Shown here piece by piece: positions 6,960-8,021 of a stretch of 8,021 nucleotides of DNA (positions are counted from its first letter, which is position 1; every line of letters starts with the position of its first letter). Source of the stretch: Actinotalea sp. (GTDB lineage Bacteria > Actinomycetota > Actinomycetes > Actinomycetales > Cellulomonadaceae); contig JACIXM010000273.1 of the NCBI GenBank assembly GCA_014360395.1, forward strand, positions 1 to 8,021, read 5' to 3'. A program made the translations under genes and the position numbers. A model generated the notes under the pieces. That model ran no database searches. It was not told where the DNA came from and was given only the letters and a program-made list of their open reading frames with translations.

Positions 6960-6998
6960 GCCTCGCGGGTGGGCCTCGCGGCGGTGCCTCGCGGATCC
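6960..6998 (+). repeat. Three tandem 13-base repeats sharing GCCTCGCGG
   Basis: The 9-mer GCCTCGCGG starts at 6960, 6973 and 6986, exactly 13 bases apart, and is followed by variable tetrads (GTGG, CGGT, ATCC). Copies 1 and 3 also share GT immediately upstream. The array lies between the tRNA terminator and the FMN reductase promoter region, in a stretch where I see no credible gene. The function is unknown; options are a protein-binding array or a chance GC-rich microrepeat. Confidence 0.6.
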
Positions 6999-7075
6999 TG
7001 TTCGCCCCCGACGGGATGCGTCCGCCCTCTGTCCGCACGCTCATGCGTCCGCGACACCGCGCCCCCGCGGGAATG

Positions 7076-7093
7076 TTGTTGAACCTTCATCTA
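7076..7093 (+). promoter_or_regulatory. AT-rich inverted repeat, likely operator of the FMN reductase gene
   Basis: TTGTTGAACCTTCATCTA is an imperfect 18-base inverted repeat: TTGTTGAA and the complement of TTCATCTA agree at six of eight positions around a CC centre. It sits in a conspicuous AT-rich island (7072-7099) ending 52 bases before the FMN reductase start. The possible -10-like sequence TAGTTAT (7092-7098) overlaps its right end, so a bound protein would block the promoter. The layout resembles sites of MarR-family redox regulators of actinobacteria such as C. glutamicum RosR, from memory. No regulator gene is in the window. Confidence 0.5.
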
Positions 7094-7151
7094 GTTATGC
7101 CTGTGTCCGGCGCCGACGGCGCCCCCACCGCACGAGCAGAAGGACGCACCC

Positions 7152-7733
7152 ATGACCCGCATCGCCATCGTGACCGGCAGCATCCGCCCCGGACGGCAGA
7201 GCCTCGACGTCGCCCGGTGGGTGAAGTCGATCGCCGACGAGCGCGAGGACGCCCAGTTCGAGATCGTCGACATCGCCGACTTCGACCTGCCTGTCTGGGC
7301 CGAGGGCACGTCCCCGGCGTTCGCGCCGGGCGGCCAGTCGGCGGTGGCGCAGGCGTGGGCCGCCCGGATGGCGGAGTTCGACGGCTACGTCTTCGTCGTC
7401 TCCGAGTACAACCACTCCATCACCGGCGCCCTCAAGAACGCCCTCGACTACCTGTACACCGAGCTCAACGACAAGGCCGCCGCGTTCGTCTCCTACGGCT
7501 CCGCGGGCGGGGCCCGCGCCGTCGAGCACCTGCGCGGGGTCCTGTCCGAGATGCAGGTGGCGCACGTGCGCAACAGCGTCCTGCTGTCGCTGTTCGTCGA
7601 CTTCGAGAACTTCTCGACCTTCGCGCCGACGCAGGCCCCGACCGCCGCGGTCGGTCCCATGCTCGACCAGCTCCTGCGCTGGACCCGGGCGATGGAGGGC
7701 ATCCGCGCGGAGGCTCTCGTCGGCGCTGCCTGA
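7152..7733 (+). CDS. NADPH-dependent FMN reductase family flavoprotein
   Basis: A flavodoxin-fold oxidoreductase of 193 residues, expected to bind FMN and use NAD(P)H to reduce free flavin, quinones, azo compounds or similar substrates in the cytoplasm. The N-terminal strand and FMN-phosphate loop are IAIVTGSIRPGRQS (residues 4-17). The family signature EYNHSITGALKNALDYL is at 85-101, and SYGSAGGARAVEHLR at 114-128 is a further conserved flavin-side loop. No signal peptide or membrane segment is seen. The ATG has agaagga at 7138-7144, seven bases upstream. The gene stands alone between a tRNA terminator and a hairpin, with an operator-like repeat in its promoter region, which suggests induction by a redox or electrophile signal. 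The substrate cannot be told from the sequence, so no gene symbol is given. Confidence 0.92.
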   Translation: MTRIAIVTGSIRPGRQSLDVARWVKSIADEREDAQFEIVDIADFDLPVWAEGTSPAFAPGGQSAVAQAWAARMAEFDGYVFVVSEYNHSITGALKNALDYLYTELNDKAAAFVSYGSAGGARAVEHLRGVLSEMQVAHVRNSVLLSLFVDFENFSTFAPTQAPTAAVGPMLDQLLRWTRAMEGIRAEALVGAA

Positions 7734-7744
7734 GCCGCCCGGGG

Positions 7745-7765
7745 CGACGCGCGTCCGGCGCGTCG
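7745..7765 (+). terminator. Terminator-like hairpin after the FMN reductase gene
   Basis: A perfect 8-bp stem (cgacgcgc 7745-7752 with gcgcgtcg 7758-7765) around a 5-base loop starts 12 bases after the stop codon. It has no T-run. It separates the flavoprotein from the transporter gene. Its function is inferred. Confidence 0.45.
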
Positions 7766-7776
7766 GTCGGCGGGCC

Positions 7777-7782
7777 GATACT
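7777..7782 (+). promoter_or_regulatory. Candidate -10 element (GATACT) before the transporter gene
   Basis: GATACT matches four of six positions of TATAAT and would start transcription around 7789-7790, on the ATG at 7790. This geometry is typical of leaderless actinobacterial transcripts. No clear -35 is seen. Confidence 0.35.
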
Positions 7783-7789
7783 GGTCCCC

Positions 7790-7849
7790 ATGCCGACGAC
7801 GCGCCGGACGGCCCCGGCCCTGACCCGACCGGGGCAGACCGATGCGTAG
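7790..7849 (+). CDS. Possible leaderless 19-codon ORF upstream of the transporter
   Basis: ATG at 7790 opens a 19-residue frame rich in Thr, Arg and Pro (MPTTRRTAPALTRPGQTDA) that ends at TAG 7847-7849, eight bases into the transporter frame starting at 7842. The start lies seven bases after a -10-like GATACT, so it could be translated without a leader and hand ribosomes to the transporter start. No homology is recognised and it may be chance. Confidence 0.2.
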   Translation: MPTTRRTAPALTRPGQTDA

Positions 7850-8021
7850 GGGAGTCGCCCGGGCCGGACTCTCCGCCCTCCTGTTCGGTGCCTCGACCCC
7901 CTTCGCCGCGCAGCTGGCGCGCGACGTCAGCCCGTTCCTGCTCGCCGGGCTGCTGTACCTGGGGGCGGCGCTCGCCGTCCTGCCGAGCACCGTGGCCCAC
8001 CGCCCGGACCCATGGGCATTG
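7842..8021 (+). CDS. EamA/DMT-family transporter, N-terminal 60 codons (3' partial)
   Basis: An inner-membrane protein of the drug/metabolite transporter superfamily, which exports or imports small metabolites; the substrate is unknown. The 60 visible residues include a first membrane span at about 5-24 (ending LLFGASTPFA) and a second at about 31-49, in PFLLAGLLYLGAALAVLP. The FGAS-P-A and SPFLLAGLLYLG patterns are characteristic of EamA proteins. The frame runs to the right edge without a stop. The ATG at 7842 has only a weak gggg upstream (7831-7834), and a short upstream ORF overlaps it. The in-frame sequence before 7842 is short and gives no better start that I can see. Confidence 0.8.
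   Translation, partial: MRRGVARAGLSALLFGASTPFAAQLARDVSPFLLAGLLYLGAALAVLPSTVAHRPDPWAL

Noticed and set aside
6960..6998. The 13-base repeats as a CRISPR array
   Set aside because: The repeats are far too short, the spacers are four bases, and no cas gene is present.
6958..7155. 65-codon frame between the tRNA and the FMN reductase
   Set aside because: Arg/Pro-rich with no Shine-Dalgarno or motif; it crosses the repeat array and the promoter region.

Overview
The window comes from a very GC-rich chromosome (about three quarters G+C by eye) with GTG starts, four-base start/stop overlaps and almost every third codon position G or C. Gene content and order (rluB, tyrA, cmk, plsC, der) fit an actinobacterium, most likely of the order Micrococcales (Cellulomonas-like). 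The genus is an inference from overall resemblance, not from a database search. This is core chromosome. I see no transposase, integrase, phage gene, CRISPR array or resistance gene.

Layout, all genes on the + strand. (1) 2-811: rluB, a 23S rRNA pseudouridine synthase whose reading frame is open to the left edge, followed by a terminator-like hairpin. (2) 942-6798: a tightly packed run, probably one operon. It holds an AroH-type chorismate mutase, ACT-domain prephenate dehydrogenase (tyrA), cytidylate kinase (cmk), a PlsC-type acyltransferase, the double GTPase der, and a polytopic membrane protein I cannot name. aroH/tyrA, cmk/plsC and der/membrane gene each overlap by four bases (GTGA, ATGA, GTGA). 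tyrA-cmk and plsC-der have gaps of 31 and 66 bases. (3) 6824-6897: tRNA-Pro(GGG), 25 bases after the membrane gene, then a strong hairpin terminator at 6914-6949. (4) 6950-7151: an intergenic stretch with a 13-base repeat in three copies and an AT-rich inverted repeat that looks like an operator. (5) 7152-7733: an NADPH-dependent FMN reductase-type flavoprotein, followed by a hairpin. (6) 7842-8021: the first 60 codons of an EamA/DMT-family transporter, cut by the right edge and possibly preceded by a leaderless 19-codon ORF.

How the genes fit together: AroH and TyrA carry chorismate through prephenate to the tyrosine branch. Cmk supplies CDP and dCDP, and PlsC-type enzymes acylate lysophosphatidate for phospholipids that are built through CDP-diacylglycerol. 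Der and RluB both act on the large ribosomal subunit, and the tRNA adds to the translation theme. The operon therefore looks like a growth-linked housekeeping cluster rather than one pathway. The FMN reductase and the transporter look like separate units with their own control.

I found no clear new system. The points most worth a second look are the unnamed membrane protein coupled to der, the operator-like repeat before the FMN reductase, the 13-base triple repeat, and the tRNA promoter whose -10 hexamer overlaps a stop codon.
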